DNA from: Acanthornis magna
Taxonomy: Eukaryota > Chordata > Aves > Passeriformes > Acanthizidae
Reading direction: 5' to 3'
Length of the DNA: 64,000 bases
Assembly: GCA_036785705.1 (NCBI GenBank)
Contig: JAWUZG010000084.1
Coordinates: 4,585,001-4,649,000, forward strand
Every line of letters starts with the position of its first letter. The stretch's first letter is position 1. The notes beneath the pieces are model-generated. The model saw nothing but the letters and a program-made list of their open reading frames with translations, made no database searches and was not told the origin of the DNA. Below are positions 24,064 to 36,200 of the stretch, piece after piece. The translations under genes were made by a program, and so were the position numbers.

Positions 24064-26371
24064 GTAAGACTCTGATTTCTTGCTTCCCCCTTGCAATAAT
24101 CTCCCGTGAATATGCTCCCGTGTGGCATAAAATTTTATTACCAAACCCAAGATCCACATGCATTAAGTAAATCCTAGCAAAGGGCTTGGAAACACTGATG
24201 TTAAAATTCAGGCATGACATGCAAGTTAAGTCGGCTTCTTTCAGTTTTAGGGAGATAGAAAGTAATTGATGTCTCAAATATATGTACATGAAAACACCAA
24301 ACATTATACACTCACGGGTTTGGTTTCGTTTTTTAAATAAGATCTTGGGTAACTTTCACTGATAATTGATATAAAGAAATGGACCTTGTTTACAGAACAA
24401 TCAAGATGTGTTTTTTATATACAACAACCTAATTTGACTTCTTTTCTTGTAACAATGTATCATCCATGGCACTAGTACATCTCAAAGGATGCCTAACTGC
24501 ACTGAAAAAAATATGTTTAAGTGTCTCTGGAGATCTGAGGCTCTGATAAGAAGCGACACAATCAGAAAAGCTTTTCAAGGTTCCTATGTTTTTTTTTGTT
24601 TTGTTTTGTTTTGTTTTTTGTCTTTAGGGCCCTATTCAGCAGGAATGTTATGCAGGTCTTCTGCGCTTGGATGACTGCCGAAGAGGCTTCCTCACCCTTT
24701 TAACCTATTCAGCAGAAATTTGGCATTCCTGTTGAACTCTTTCTTAGCCATATCCTCAGGGGCTATTCCACAGAGTCCAGTGGGGTAAAGATGTCCTTTT
24801 AATCCCTCTGTCTAATCCTCTCCCCAATACAGGGAACACTAATCCTGATTCATGAGACACAGAAATTCATCAAAGATCAAACTGAATTGCTTCCTAAAGT
24901 TACCATGACTTACTCCTATTGTTGCTCTCACTGGCTAAAGTCAGGCAGTAATCCCAATCAGAAGGAAGTATCTTTTTTATCAACAGCCACAGTGTTATCC
25001 CCAATGCTAAAAGACAGGAAAGAGCACAGTACCCATATGAAGCCAGGAATGATGTTGTCAGCACCAATACTTGGAGACAGGCAGTTCACAGCCCCTCTGA
25101 GTTTACTTTCTGCACCAGAGTGCAGCCGTGTTACCACAGTGCCACTGAAGATTCACCCACTTGATTGTGAGCACTGGCCACAGCAGCTCCAGAAATGATT
25201 GTCAGGCAATAGGAAGATGCCACCAGCTGGGAAGAATCCCACAGCCTTGCCCTGTGTTCATAAGGAATAGTGTTCCTGGTGCCAGGGCAGTTTGAGCAGG
25301 GAGTGCCCACAGGCTGTGCTGCGGTGGGAAGGCTCGAGGTTTTCCCACAGCACTGCTGCTGCCAGCACCCTACAGCCTGTGAGAGAGGATGGGACAAAGT
25401 GGGGCAGCTCTGCCCATGTGTTTGTGCCCCCAGTGACAGGGCAGACACGGGCTGAAGTGCCACACTTGAAATGCTAGCCTGGGATTTCATTTGGGAGCTC
25501 TCAGCTGTAGCCAAGTGTTGGTAGGAATGGCTTGACACAGCACACGAGAGCAGAGTAAGGGTTACTGTTGCCCAGAGTACAAGAAGTGTCTCTTAGCAGA
25601 AGTTGTCTACATCCTTATATCCAACCTGTCTTCCCTCTTTGATAAATTTCATTGCAGCCAGAGCCCACAATTAGGTTTTGACAGCTCTTCCCTTTTCACA
25701 GGCATCCTGTTCTTTTCATACATGCCTGGCTAACTTCTTTAGATTTCATTACTGTGGATTGCTTTTCGTGTCACTGAAAACTAACCAGAGACATATTTTT
25801 TTCCTTCCCAGGAATCAAGTGGGGGAGGGTGTCCAGCGCATCCAGGCTGTGCAGAGAAATATATACACAGCATATCATTTTGGTTCCTGAATCAGGATTA
25901 GACTCAGCGAGAGCTTCTGGAACCTCTGTGGCCACAGCCATAGGACCCTGAATATTTGCTGAATAGGACCCTCAGTCTTCTACTGTGTGAAGAGCTATTG
26001 GTTTCAAATAGCGTGATGTTATCCACTTGTAGCATTAATTCTCCAGCTGACACTACTGCTACTGATAGATTATTTGTATGGTTGTAAGCATTACCCAAAT
26101 TCAAGTCATCATTTCTGTTCGGTAGAATAACCCAGGTTTTACAAGCAAAATGATAGCTGTGTAAACCAACAAATACGGGAAGCAGCAACAAATATCATCC
26201 TTGTATTTGCAAAAAAAGGTGCAGTATTGTGAATGGTTAGCTTTCTAAGTATTTTTTTTTCAAGAATGATTGCCATCAGATATTTATTTTTTGATGACAA
26301 ATTGCATCCTCAGTCTCAGCTGGTGCCTCCTTTCACCTTACATGAAAACAAATTAATATGGTTCCTTGCAG
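24064..26371 (+). other. SYT9: SYT9 last intron (proposed)
   Basis: This 2308-bp stretch runs from a strong GTAAGA donor to the acceptor of the proposed tail exon. It contains a (TTTTG)n run at 24589-24620. Around 25080-25540 there is a GC-richer block in which frames on both strands stay open by composition (for example, 135 codons on the minus strand at 25131-25538). None of these frames resembles a protein family I know, so I read it as intron. Confidence 0.7.
24589..24620. repeat. (TTTTG)n microsatellite with a flanking poly(T)
   Basis: A T run is followed by four or five TTTTG units inside the last SYT9 intron. It is simple low-complexity DNA. Confidence 0.9.
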
Positions 26372-26398
26372 AAATCCTTCAAATCTGAAAAACTGTAA
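26372..26398 (+). CDS. SYT9: SYT9 terminal coding exon (lysine-rich tail and stop)
   Basis: The previous exon ends in phase 0 after ...LVE. About 2.3 kb downstream the acceptor GGTTCCTTGCAG opens a reading frame of eight codons, KSFKSEKL, followed by TAA. The KSFK core resembles the SYT6 tail (KKSFKEGNPRL in memory), and a short basic tail starting with Lys agrees with human SYT9, which I recall ending LVEKR. The call rests on splice phase, a good acceptor and this family resemblance. The exon is short, so a different terminal exon, or alternative last exons, remain possible. 3' UTR would begin at 26399. Confidence 0.72.
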   Translation, partial: KSFKSEKL

Positions 26399-27078
26399 AA
26401 AAGTTCTGCTGGGTGAGAACAAGATGCATATGGTATTTGTAATGACAGCATGTTCTTTGAGAAAGGAGATAACCATCTGTATAACATGGAGGTTGTTAGT
26501 CCTCAACCTTTGTAAATGATTTTCCAGTCAATGTTTCTGAGTTGTGTCCACGACACTGCAAACTGTTGGATGCATGTCCCAGGTGGCAATGCTGGATCAT
26601 ACAAACACACACACCCCATGTCATTTGAAAATGCTGTTCCAAATATATAGTGCCTGTGAGGACTTCCTTTATTATTTGTGGTAGAATTAGCAGGACTGTC
26701 TTACATGATGGTATATTGTAAATTCTGACAAATTCTGACCATTAAAAGAAAATTAATCAAAGCACTGGATTCTGTCACATAATGAAATCTGTGCCCCAAA
26801 GCAAGAGACCCTGGGATAAATGTTTTGCCACTTATATAGCCATGCATGGAGTTCTCTCTTCCTCCAGTGTTTTTTACAGAGAACTTGACTCACATTTTTA
26901 CATGGGAATTTTTGTTTAAAAAACACAAATGCAAAGTATGGGTATTTTGTACAATACAGTTGCCTGCTATGAACTTACAGAGACGGAGCCCTGGTCTTTA
27001 AATAGAGTTCAGATAAGTTCATGTGCACGCACATTGCTTCACATACGTGTTGGATGCTCACCAAGTGTTTTGGATCTG

Positions 27079-27120
27079 CAACTTTGCTGACACAAATACA
27101 CAACTTTGCTGACACAAATA
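27079..27120. repeat. 22-bp tandem duplication
   Basis: CAACTTTGCTGACACAAATA occurs twice, separated by CA, making a near-perfect two-copy tandem repeat downstream of SYT9. Confidence 0.9.
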
Positions 27121-29667
27121 TGCATGCACAGACTGAAAGAATTTCTAAAATTTTGACCCCAAATCAGGAAAATTAGTTGTATAACCTATCAATGAAGATC
27201 TTCCACAAAATCAGAATTTCTAGTGGGTAAAGAATAGCTTGGAACTTGCAGGAGATCTTGGATCTGTTGTAAATGATATACAGCTCTAAATCAAGTCCTG
27301 TAAGCACAGTGGTTTCCAAAAATCTCTTGCCATGCTGTGGAGAATACAGCTGCCACAGGCACAGGTAAATCTGCCAAACTAAACAACACTTCCAAACCCA
27401 CCCAAGCACAATTCCAGGAAAGTAACCACTGGGCATTTCCAAAAGAATGAAAATAATGTTGCCATGGCAGTGATACAATACAATGTGCATATCTGTTCAT
27501 GCATGAGCCTCACCTGGGGCAAAATCCTGCACTCTTTGCCCAGGCCCATCTCCCAGGACTCAACAAGGGAAGATGGGTGTGAGCAAAGAAGGAGGAGCTC
27601 CTCCTTTGGAGAGGTGTTCTCTGATTTCCTGGACAAGCCATTCTACATGCACTCCTGCCTGGATTGCGGAGCAGGCAGGCTTTCCCACTGCAGAATCTTC
27701 TGGGATGGGGAAAACACCTACCCAGCAGGCTCAATTGGTGTCCATGGAAAAGTGCAGGAGCCTTTCTAGGATTTGTCCCCAGCAGCTCAAAGGGACATCA
27801 ACTGAAAAGTGGTATCATTATAATTGCCAGTGGGTTGCAGTTCTTTTTATTTTTTTATTACCATACTCGGTTTATTTAATGCTCAAGGGTCTGGCATCAA
27901 AAGAATTATTTTGAACACAGTTCTACTAAAAAAGGGAACGAAATCTCTGTGACAGTGAGCACTTAAAGTGGAATCAAGCAGACTTCAAAGGCTTAGGGAT
28001 GAGGAAAAAACTCTAAATTTATTGAATTCTCCTAGTTTTTGATCATGACTTGCAAACTGTTACTCAGGCTGTGGCATTACTATATGCTTTTTACAAATAC
28101 CTGCCTTATCATAGTAGTGCATCTATGGAATGATAGATATTTTCTATATTTGGATACTTCACTCTTCACCTTTATACTCCACTTAACCAATGATATTCCC
28201 TAAACCTGAAATATTTTGATGTTCTGGTTCTGATTGGCCTGTAGACTGCTGCGGTCTTTGGACTGTATTGCAATAATACAACAGCCTGTTGGAAGGAACA
28301 GAGGACAGATAATTCTGCTACAAACTCAACTGGAAACCCAGGGAAAACTGTGGTCCCAATACTGCTCAATCTTTCTTTTCTGAACTATGATTCTCAGAAG
28401 TAAATTAGTAGTAGACTCACAAGAATTATTTCAAAGCTGAAACCCTCATTTGTTTTCTTATTTGATGTGAATGCATAATTACCCTGTATGACAAGTATCA
28501 TAACACTAAAATAGAAGAGGAAATCCCTTAGAAATGCATCTCAGCAAGATCTTAATCCCATTTTTCTCTTTAACAACGTGCTATTAAATTGTTACTCTTA
28601 GTTTTCCATAACAAGCCACTGTGTCAGATGTTGTTCTGTGAAAAAGCAGCGAGTGGCAATGGGAAAAACTTCCAAGTTACTGACGCTGAGGGAAAGTACC
28701 ATGGACAGTGGCCTGATATTCACGTGACAAAATACAGCACAACTCTTCTGCAGCTGAGTGCTCAGATATTTCTTTATCTGTTTCCAATGAAATCACAAGA
28801 CATTAAAAGCATTTCTGTTCTCTTCTGTTTTGCTTTTCCCTGTAAATAAGCCCTGGCAGTGGATAAACAAACATTCATCTCAGTCTGGGGAAGTGGAGAC
28901 TACCAGAACAGAAAACCAGTATGTAGCATAAAAGACCCAATGCTCAAACTGTTTATCTGAGCCATTTCACGGCTCAGTTTTCCTTGCCAGCAGATCCATA
29001 AAACACAAAAGGACTACATGTGAGACACTTGTTACATAGAGGTCCAATTCAACTACTGGTAGGGGAACCCCTGGATCAATACAAAATGAAACAACATTTT
29101 CATGGCAATGCAAAAGAATGAAAAAGAAGAGGTTATTTTAGTCCACCCTTCTTGGCTTGAGGGGATGGTTGTTGGGGGGTTTTTGGGTTGCCTTTATTCT
29201 TTGGTTTGGTTTGGTTTCATTCATATGTTTTAAACACCAAACATGATACATAGCTATGTTAACATGAGCATCCAAAGTCAGAGACACAGCTGATATATTT
29301 ATTTACATGCTTATTACCTAGCAACATTCAAGCACTGAGGGGATATGTCTGCAACTGAAATAAAAAATAACTGAAAACTCTTACAGTTTAAAAGTAACAA
29401 ACAATAAATAGGGACCAGGAAATTCAGTTGAAAAATATGTTTGACCCAGCTAGAAATCCATCTGGAATTACTTTGCTGTTAATGCATTTTCTTTGAACAG
29501 AAAGAAGTGAAAAAAGTAGATCAGGTGACTCCATCTGAAGTGTCATCAACTGAATGCTTTTTTTCCCTTTAGAACAGTGCATTGCCAAATTATTACATCT
29601 CAGTATCAACAGAGAAAACAATGGTTTACTTATCTGGAAAGAAAAAAAAAAAAAGCATGTAGAGAAA

Positions 29668-29708
29668 GTAGAATTTAATAGAATACAACAGCGTAGAATT
29701 TAATAGAA
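29668..29708. repeat. Two copies of GTAGAATTTAATAGAA, 25 bp apart
   Basis: A 16-bp unit repeats at 29668-29683 and 29693-29708. It follows a run of 13 A residues and sits directly at the left edge of a GC-rich block. Confidence 0.85.
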
Positions 29709-30346
29709 GCCCCCTGTGCTGTGAAAAGCAGCAGCAGGACAGACTTTGTGACAGGATCACCTTGAATCTCACTGCAATTAGTGCAACCATAATTCAGCGC
29801 TAGAGTGCCAGCCCTGCAGCACATGAGCCAAGCTGTGCCAGGTGCCTGCTGCATTTCAGTGGCATCGCAGCATCCAAGGCTGAGCAGTTCCAAGAGTTGT
29901 GTTTCCAGTTCGTTTCTGATACAGTGGGTTGGGCGAGGAACCACAGCTGGAAGTTCTCCAGGGCCCCACAGTTCTCTGAGAGGACATCCATCTCCTTGAA
30001 GGTCCGCAGAGGGCACTAATCCCCATGGCAGCGGTGGCACTGCCCAGCAAAGGTGTCACCTGCTGAGTGAAGGCAGCGCAAATGGCGCAGACGAGAAGGG
30101 GACGTGAGGACTTGTAAACATCTGGGCTCTTCATTTGTTTGTTTGTTTGGTCTGGGTTTTTAGTTCCTCCTCCTTTTGCTCAAATGTAGACATTGTAAAA
30201 CGGAGATGTTTTACTCGGTTGCATGCTGGCCAGCTGTCATCTTTAATACCCATCTCAAAGGTGCGTGAAGAGAGGTGTGTTGTTTTGGTATAGTTTTGGT
30301 TTTGATAACACATGAACATTGTACTATACTTTATTATTTCTTGTTC

Positions 30347-30352
30347 AATAAA
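30347..30352 (+). terminator. Candidate SYT9 polyadenylation signal
   Basis: A canonical AATAAA sits in an AT-rich stretch and is followed within 20-45 nt by T/GT-rich sequence. It lies about 4 kb past the proposed SYT9 stop. This is one of several candidates and has no transcript support. Confidence 0.25.
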
Positions 30353-30700
30353 TAATCCTGCTATCTCTATGTTTCATGTCTAATTTTGGACAGTAGAGCC
30401 GTATCTGTATCAAGGCTCTCTCAATTAGGTGGGCATTTTGTTCGTTTAGTAGAAATAATGCATGATTCCTTTCGCAGTGATGGTTTGAGGGACAAAAGAA
30501 TTCTTAATTTTGTAATATGTATTACAATCTTCTAAACACAAGTAAAAATGTACTGTGACTTATTTATATAAATCTAGTCTGAACAAATAAGTTTTGATCT
30601 TAATAAAAACTCTGTAAGAAATTGTGCAATTGTAATTTATTACTATTTTGTATTTAATAAATATTAAAGTTCAATTTGTTATTCAGAAAGCCAGCAAACA

Positions 30701-33073
30701 CTTTGGAAATGTTTTTGCTCAGTTTTCCCTCCATAGATACTGTGTTTTGATAAAATAAATGAGGTCAGAGAGACAAAGCTGTTAATATGAGTTAGTTTAC
30801 AGCACTCAAACATGATTTGGGAGTTTGGATACTGAACCCTCTGCTTGTTTTATCCCATGTCCACAGTCGTCATTACAGAAAGAGTATTTGACATATTAAA
30901 CAGGAATCTTATCTATGCTTAATATGAAGAAGAAAATCAAGAAGATACAGAAGTGCTTTTATCAAGTGACATTGTGTTAAATTACCAAAATTAGTATTTA
31001 GCATGGCGTGCTGGCAAATTTAGCAATCCTCCTGTCAACACCTGACATGTAGCTCTGAGAAATTCCTGGGGCTTCCTGGCAGAGTCCAGAAACAAATGGA
31101 AAACAGTCCAGATGTATCTGGCGTGACCACACAAACTGCACCCAAAAAGGCAACACTCTTGCCCTTTTCTCTTGTCTCTTTTTTCACACCAACTGGACTT
31201 ACATATCCATCAGCAAGTCTTACATGTGCATGGCTTCTAATTAAGTAGGAGTGTCTCTGTGTCTGTAGGGATAAGCTCAGTCTCTCCTCATTTGGAAGGT
31301 CTGGGCTGCTTGCACACACCGCATTAATAAAGGGCTGATGACATGTAACAAGGCACAAAACAGTATTTCATGCCACGAGGAAATTAATTTAGTTCTGTTC
31401 TCTTCTTGGGAGTATTCAATATCAGACACACGGAAAAGAAATGAGAACAGGCCTGTAGTTTTAAAGTTGATACTATCTTTCATAATGGGAACACCTTTAG
31501 GCCCTGGGTAGACTCTTGTTTTTCCGGCAGATGTGCTGGGGTAATGGGAGATGGAAAATTAACAAAAGACACATCTATAGGCATCTCTTCCCCAGCACTG
31601 AATGTAGGGCTAATTATAATTATGGCTCCGTCCCATAAGCCACCATAAAATGCACTCCAGCAGAGGAGACGTATGAACTTAAAAATTGTTTTTAATGTCT
31701 TTTAGAAATACTGGTTTGCGTGTCTGTATTTCTTGGTTAATAAGCAATCAAAAGCCTCTTCCTCTGTCAAAATAGGCCCACACATCCCTCCTTTCAAGAC
31801 ACTTTTTCCGCAGAATCATACTGTAAGTCTTTATATGTAGCCTCCAGACTTGACAAAAAGGGACAGTGATTGCAGCAGCCTATTAACCACTGCAAGTGAG
31901 AAGCCAAAGTTTGAGAATCCTCACTGGAAAAGCCTGATCAATAGCAAGGCATCCCACATAGCCTCAAACCTGAGAAGCCTTGCAATCCTGCCCAGCTAAT
32001 CAGCTGTGAGATGGAAATTAAGGGAGGAACCTTGTCAGTAAGAAGCTTTGCTGGCTGCTGCTTGTGGCTCTCCGCAGGGGGAATGCCTGGTGAGGACACA
32101 GCAAACTGTAAGCAGTGCCTGAAGTGACAGGAGTGGGAGTGCATGATGTCCCTGAAGAGCTGAGGACATGGACCGCTACAGAGAAACCAGTGCCTCAGGA
32201 AGCAGCCGAGACACACAACAGGACTGCAACTCTGCTCCCAAAGACAGGATCCTTTTGGGAAACTTTGTGACTCCACAAGTGACCTGTCCAGGGAAGGAAA
32301 CCACATGGTGTGCTGTTCTGAGAACTGATTCCGTACACCTCTGACAATATTGTCACTGGAATTTGTCACAGTGGGCCCTAACAGAGGTGTCTAATGCAAG
32401 CAACATGTGGTTTTATCTCCCGGATTGGTATTCTAATATTGGCGTGTAAATAGCAACGAATAATTCACTGGGTGTACTTATGCATTTATCATTTCCATAT
32501 AATTAATTATGGAATTAATAATATGGAATTAATTATATACTTCTATCTAGCCCACCACACCATCCAAAAGGTCGTGGCCTTAAACCATTTAATAACTTGC
32601 CAAATAACTTTCAGTAAATTTATGTTCTGATACCAACACATACGAAAATCTGCAAATGTTCCAAAACATCAGAAGTGCCTGAACAGATGGGTTCAAAGAG
32701 CTCGACTAAAACTGTTTAATATAAAAAATCATTTGGAAGTGTCAGAAATGTCAATGAGCCAACTAGAGTTAGATCCTCACCAAAAGATAAAACCATCAAT
32801 AAAAATACTATTGTTGGAGAAACCATTCCTTAATTATAACAAAAGAAATTCTATAATAAACTTTTATTTTGTAATTTTCAGTTTCGCAGGCAAAATTTTG
32901 CTTCAAGAATGTTACTGTAATCATATCATTTATATCCTGGTAACTGACACAAAAATATATTTTCAAAAATAGAATAATAGAGATCAGCTATATTAGGTCT
33001 CACAAAAATTAAATAAAAGAACCATGTTTTAAAAATGTACGTTTTGGCCCTTTTCAATAATTTTTGCGTTCCT
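30701..33073. other. No gene recognised downstream of SYT9
   Basis: Mostly AT-rich. It includes a GC-richer stop-poor block at 31938-32380 with an unrecognised 143-codon minus-strand frame. A small near-palindrome lies around 32500-32537 (AATTAATTATGGAATTAATA). Confidence 0.55.
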
Positions 33074-33270
33074 AAAAAAAAAAAATATATATATATATAG
33101 AGATATATATGGATATATGGATATATAGATATATAGATATAGAGATATATCAATACATAGATATATAGATATATAGATATAGCAATATATAGATCTATAG
33201 ATATATAGATATATAGATATATAGATATATAGATATATAGATATACAGATATATAGATATATAGATATAG
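33074..33270. repeat. (AGATATAT)n octanucleotide microsatellite
   Basis: An A run leads into (AT)n, then about 190 bp of imperfect 8-bp AGATATAT units with scattered variants (GGATATAT, AGATATAG, AGATCTAT). The array lacks stop codons when read on the minus strand, which produces a meaningless Tyr/Ile repeat ORF at 32926-33360. Confidence 0.95.
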
Positions 33271-36200
33271 TTCACAACATAAAATAATATTTTTCAAAAA
33301 ACTGGATAACAATTGAAGAATAATCACATAACTTAATTTAAAAATATCCGAACTAATCAATCAGTTTTTATATTTTAGTGAAACTCAATTCCAAATATTT
33401 ACTGTTCCAGTAGAAACAACTCTTCCGTTTGCCAGAAAACAACCTTTGATACTGTTATTTCCTCACTTCAGAACCTCAGCTCTCCGAACATGTTGGCACT
33501 TTCAGTTCAAAAGGGGTTTAATATAGACCACGTTTCAGGAAAAGAACGTTAAGTCCTCAGAACATCTTTGCTAAGTCTGGCCCTGGTCCCCTCTCTTCAG
33601 GTACCCTTGAGGAGTCTCACCAGCTTCCAGGTTGGGCAGGTCATGCAAACACAAAAGTAATTGTGAAGTTCAAATAACATTTTTAAAGATATTCTGCTTA
33701 ATTTTGAATTTCATTACAAAAATCTTACAAAGAAATAAAAGTTGTTTTAAATTTGATGGAAAAGGAACTGAGGAGCTCAAGGAACTGCAAATATCAAAAA
33801 GTCTTATGCTTGAAGCAATTAGAAATATAATTTTTGGCAATAAATAATAAGTTCTGCTACTGGTAGCTAAGGTTTTTTGTCAGATTTCCCCAAATTAATT
33901 AATTTCTTGCATCTTTACTCAATTGTTTGTAAATGTCCCAAGACTTCTTCCCATTCTACACTACTTAGACTGTTTGAAAAGTTAAAGTGGATTGAAACAG
34001 AAGGAGGAATACCCAACATTACGTTGGAGCTGTATCATCTCTTACTGAGGAAGGACAAGAAGCTATTTCCTCCTACTCTTACTATAAATCCACTTTAAAT
34101 TAAAATTCACTGCTCCAAACACTGTCAAATAATAGGTTGAGATCACTCAAAAAAAATCCTTCAGCAGGAGCATCTTTAGGGTTGGATGTGGGGCTCTGCT
34201 GAAACACTTTTCCATTTCCTCCAATCCACCTGAGAACTGGAGTGCCATTCCCTCCCACGCCCTGTCCTGCCCTCACCCTACCAAGGCAGAACAGAACATT
34301 TCAGCTAAACCTTCAGAAGTTCTGCAGCTTTTCAGACAAGATCTGAGACTCTTTGCCCTGGAAATTCCATTGCAAGGAGAAATAACTTCCAAGTCACATC
34401 TAGATATATGCCTGATAGATTTTCATTTTATTTGTTCACTGGTACTACTTTTTTTTTTTACTTCTGTTATCTACCTTTTCATCTCCTCAAAATCTTTCCC
34501 TCATCCTCTTTCCCTCAGTGGATTTTACTAGACAGATGGGTTCCTTTGTTCTCATTCTTCACATGTGAGTTTTCCCAGTGAGCTCAGGTCCAACAAACAG
34601 GGCTGGTAATGAGCTGTTTCAACCTCTACTCACATTTCATCTGCCACTCACCTCGCAGCAATAACATTTTCACTAGAAAGGTGTGTATTTTGTCTTCAGG
34701 TAACAGACCAAAAGCGTAGGGACATAAAGGCTGCTGCAGAATATGAGGACATGATAAAATAAGTTGCCAGATTTCAATTTAATGAGCTAATAGCAATGGT
34801 CAGGCCTGAAACGCTTTTGACGAATGCTGCAAAATCCGAGGTGACAGCAAATCACAAAATCAATAGCTACTCATGTCTGCTCCTAAAGACATCAACCATT
34901 TGATGTCTTCAGGTGTTTGAATAAGTACCTTAATAAAATGTTTGAGGCCATAACACAGCCTGAGATGTCAGAACATTCTGACACCTGTCCAAAGTAATGT
35001 TCAGCCACACAGAGAGCAAACAGACAAGTGAGAGAGCTGTGTTTATAAAAAGGAGTACCAGAGCATTCAGGGGAACAGACACAACTATCCAACTGTCCAA
35101 ATAACCACAATTAACTGAGAAATACCTTCTGGAAGTTTTATTTCAACTAAAGGCACAGCAAACTCTAAATTGCTGTCCTTAAGAGAAAGGACCTCAAAAG
35201 AAAGGAGATTTAGATTTATGGCTCTGTATTAATTTCCTTTCTCCTTTGGCTCCTGCTGAGAACTGTTTCAAGAAGAGTAATTACTTGTGACAGAGCAAAA
35301 AAGAAAGCTGTAAAATCATTTTTTGTTTTGATAGCCTGAGTAAACCCCACATTTCAGGGTTATGTCTCTTATGTCAGGAGACTCTCCTAACGTCCTACTA
35401 CAGGAATGGCTTCCACAATTTGTTAACAAGCCTGATTTTATCAGTGTATTATGTTTGCATGGCAAGGTGCTGGTAGATGAGGGGCTGCAGGGGTGGCTTC
35501 TGGGAGCAGCTTGAGCTCCTACCAGGGCCAAACCTCCAAATCAGGAAACAATTCATCCCTTCTTTTCCAAGCACACAGTCATTTTTAGGTCTGCAAATAA
35601 AACCTGAACTTTTTGGCGCTGAAGGTTTGACACAAAACATTAAAAAAATAGTTCCACCCAAAGCAGTCATGCTCCATGACAGTGAACCCAGACAGAGGCT
35701 ATTATAATAATATATACAATACTCCTATACCAATTCATGTGTGATACCACATTACCTCAATTTAATTCACCTTTCTGCCTTAAGTGTTCCAGCAGTGATT
35801 TTGTGTTTGTTTTGAATTTCCTAGTAAGCACCAAGGGTGTGCTGCAGACAGCGCCTAAAATAGCATCTGGTTTGTAATTACTGTCTGGAACCTAAATTAC
35901 GAAAACCTGTTGCTCCATGAAAAGATATAATTATTGAAAAGATCTTTTATGCATGGTTTGTCTGCATGCTCAACCATCAATTAAATCATTACCATCTAAT
36001 CCTGTTCATAAATAGAATTGCACAGATTCCCAGATTCCGGAACCTACAAAAATTTGTTTCCAAGTGAAAAATTACCACGTTTATTGAATTACTAAAGAAA
36101 AGCATGATTCTTCTATGGAGATCGAAGCTGCAAGCAGGGACTTTTCTCCATGGAAGACAATACAATTACCTCAGGTAATTGAGGGGGTAAAATCAGGTCT

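Larger units (their letters stand above)
26399..30700 (+). other. SYT9: SYT9 3' UTR and downstream flank, end unresolved
   Basis: The 3' UTR should start right after the proposed TAA. Possible poly(A) signals on the + strand are ATTAAA at 26741-26746, AATAAA at 29359-29364 and around 29403, AATAAA at 30347-30352, and further copies near 30602 and 30655. The sequence does not say which are used. The region includes a 22-bp tandem duplication at 27079-27120. It also has a three-frame-open stretch at 27460-27910 and a GC-rich block at 29710-30115. No other gene is recognised. Confidence 0.4.

Noticed and set aside
24628..24672. Possible SYT9 terminal exon after TTTGTCTTTAG (would read GPYSAGMLCRSSALG)
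   Set aside because: The acceptor is fair and in phase, but the peptide does not resemble any synaptotagmin tail, unlike KSFKSEKL at 26372.
25131..25538. 135-codon minus-strand ORF
   Set aside because: It sits in a GC-richer intron block that is also open on the other strand, with no domain or family resemblance.
27464..27914. Overlapping + strand ORFs of 101 and 113 codons just past SYT9
   Set aside because: Several frames are open at once and none has a known signature, so it is more likely UTR or flank composition.
32926..33360. 144-codon minus-strand ORF rich in Tyr/Ile/Leu repeats
   Set aside because: It is the translation of the AGATATAT microsatellite and not a gene.
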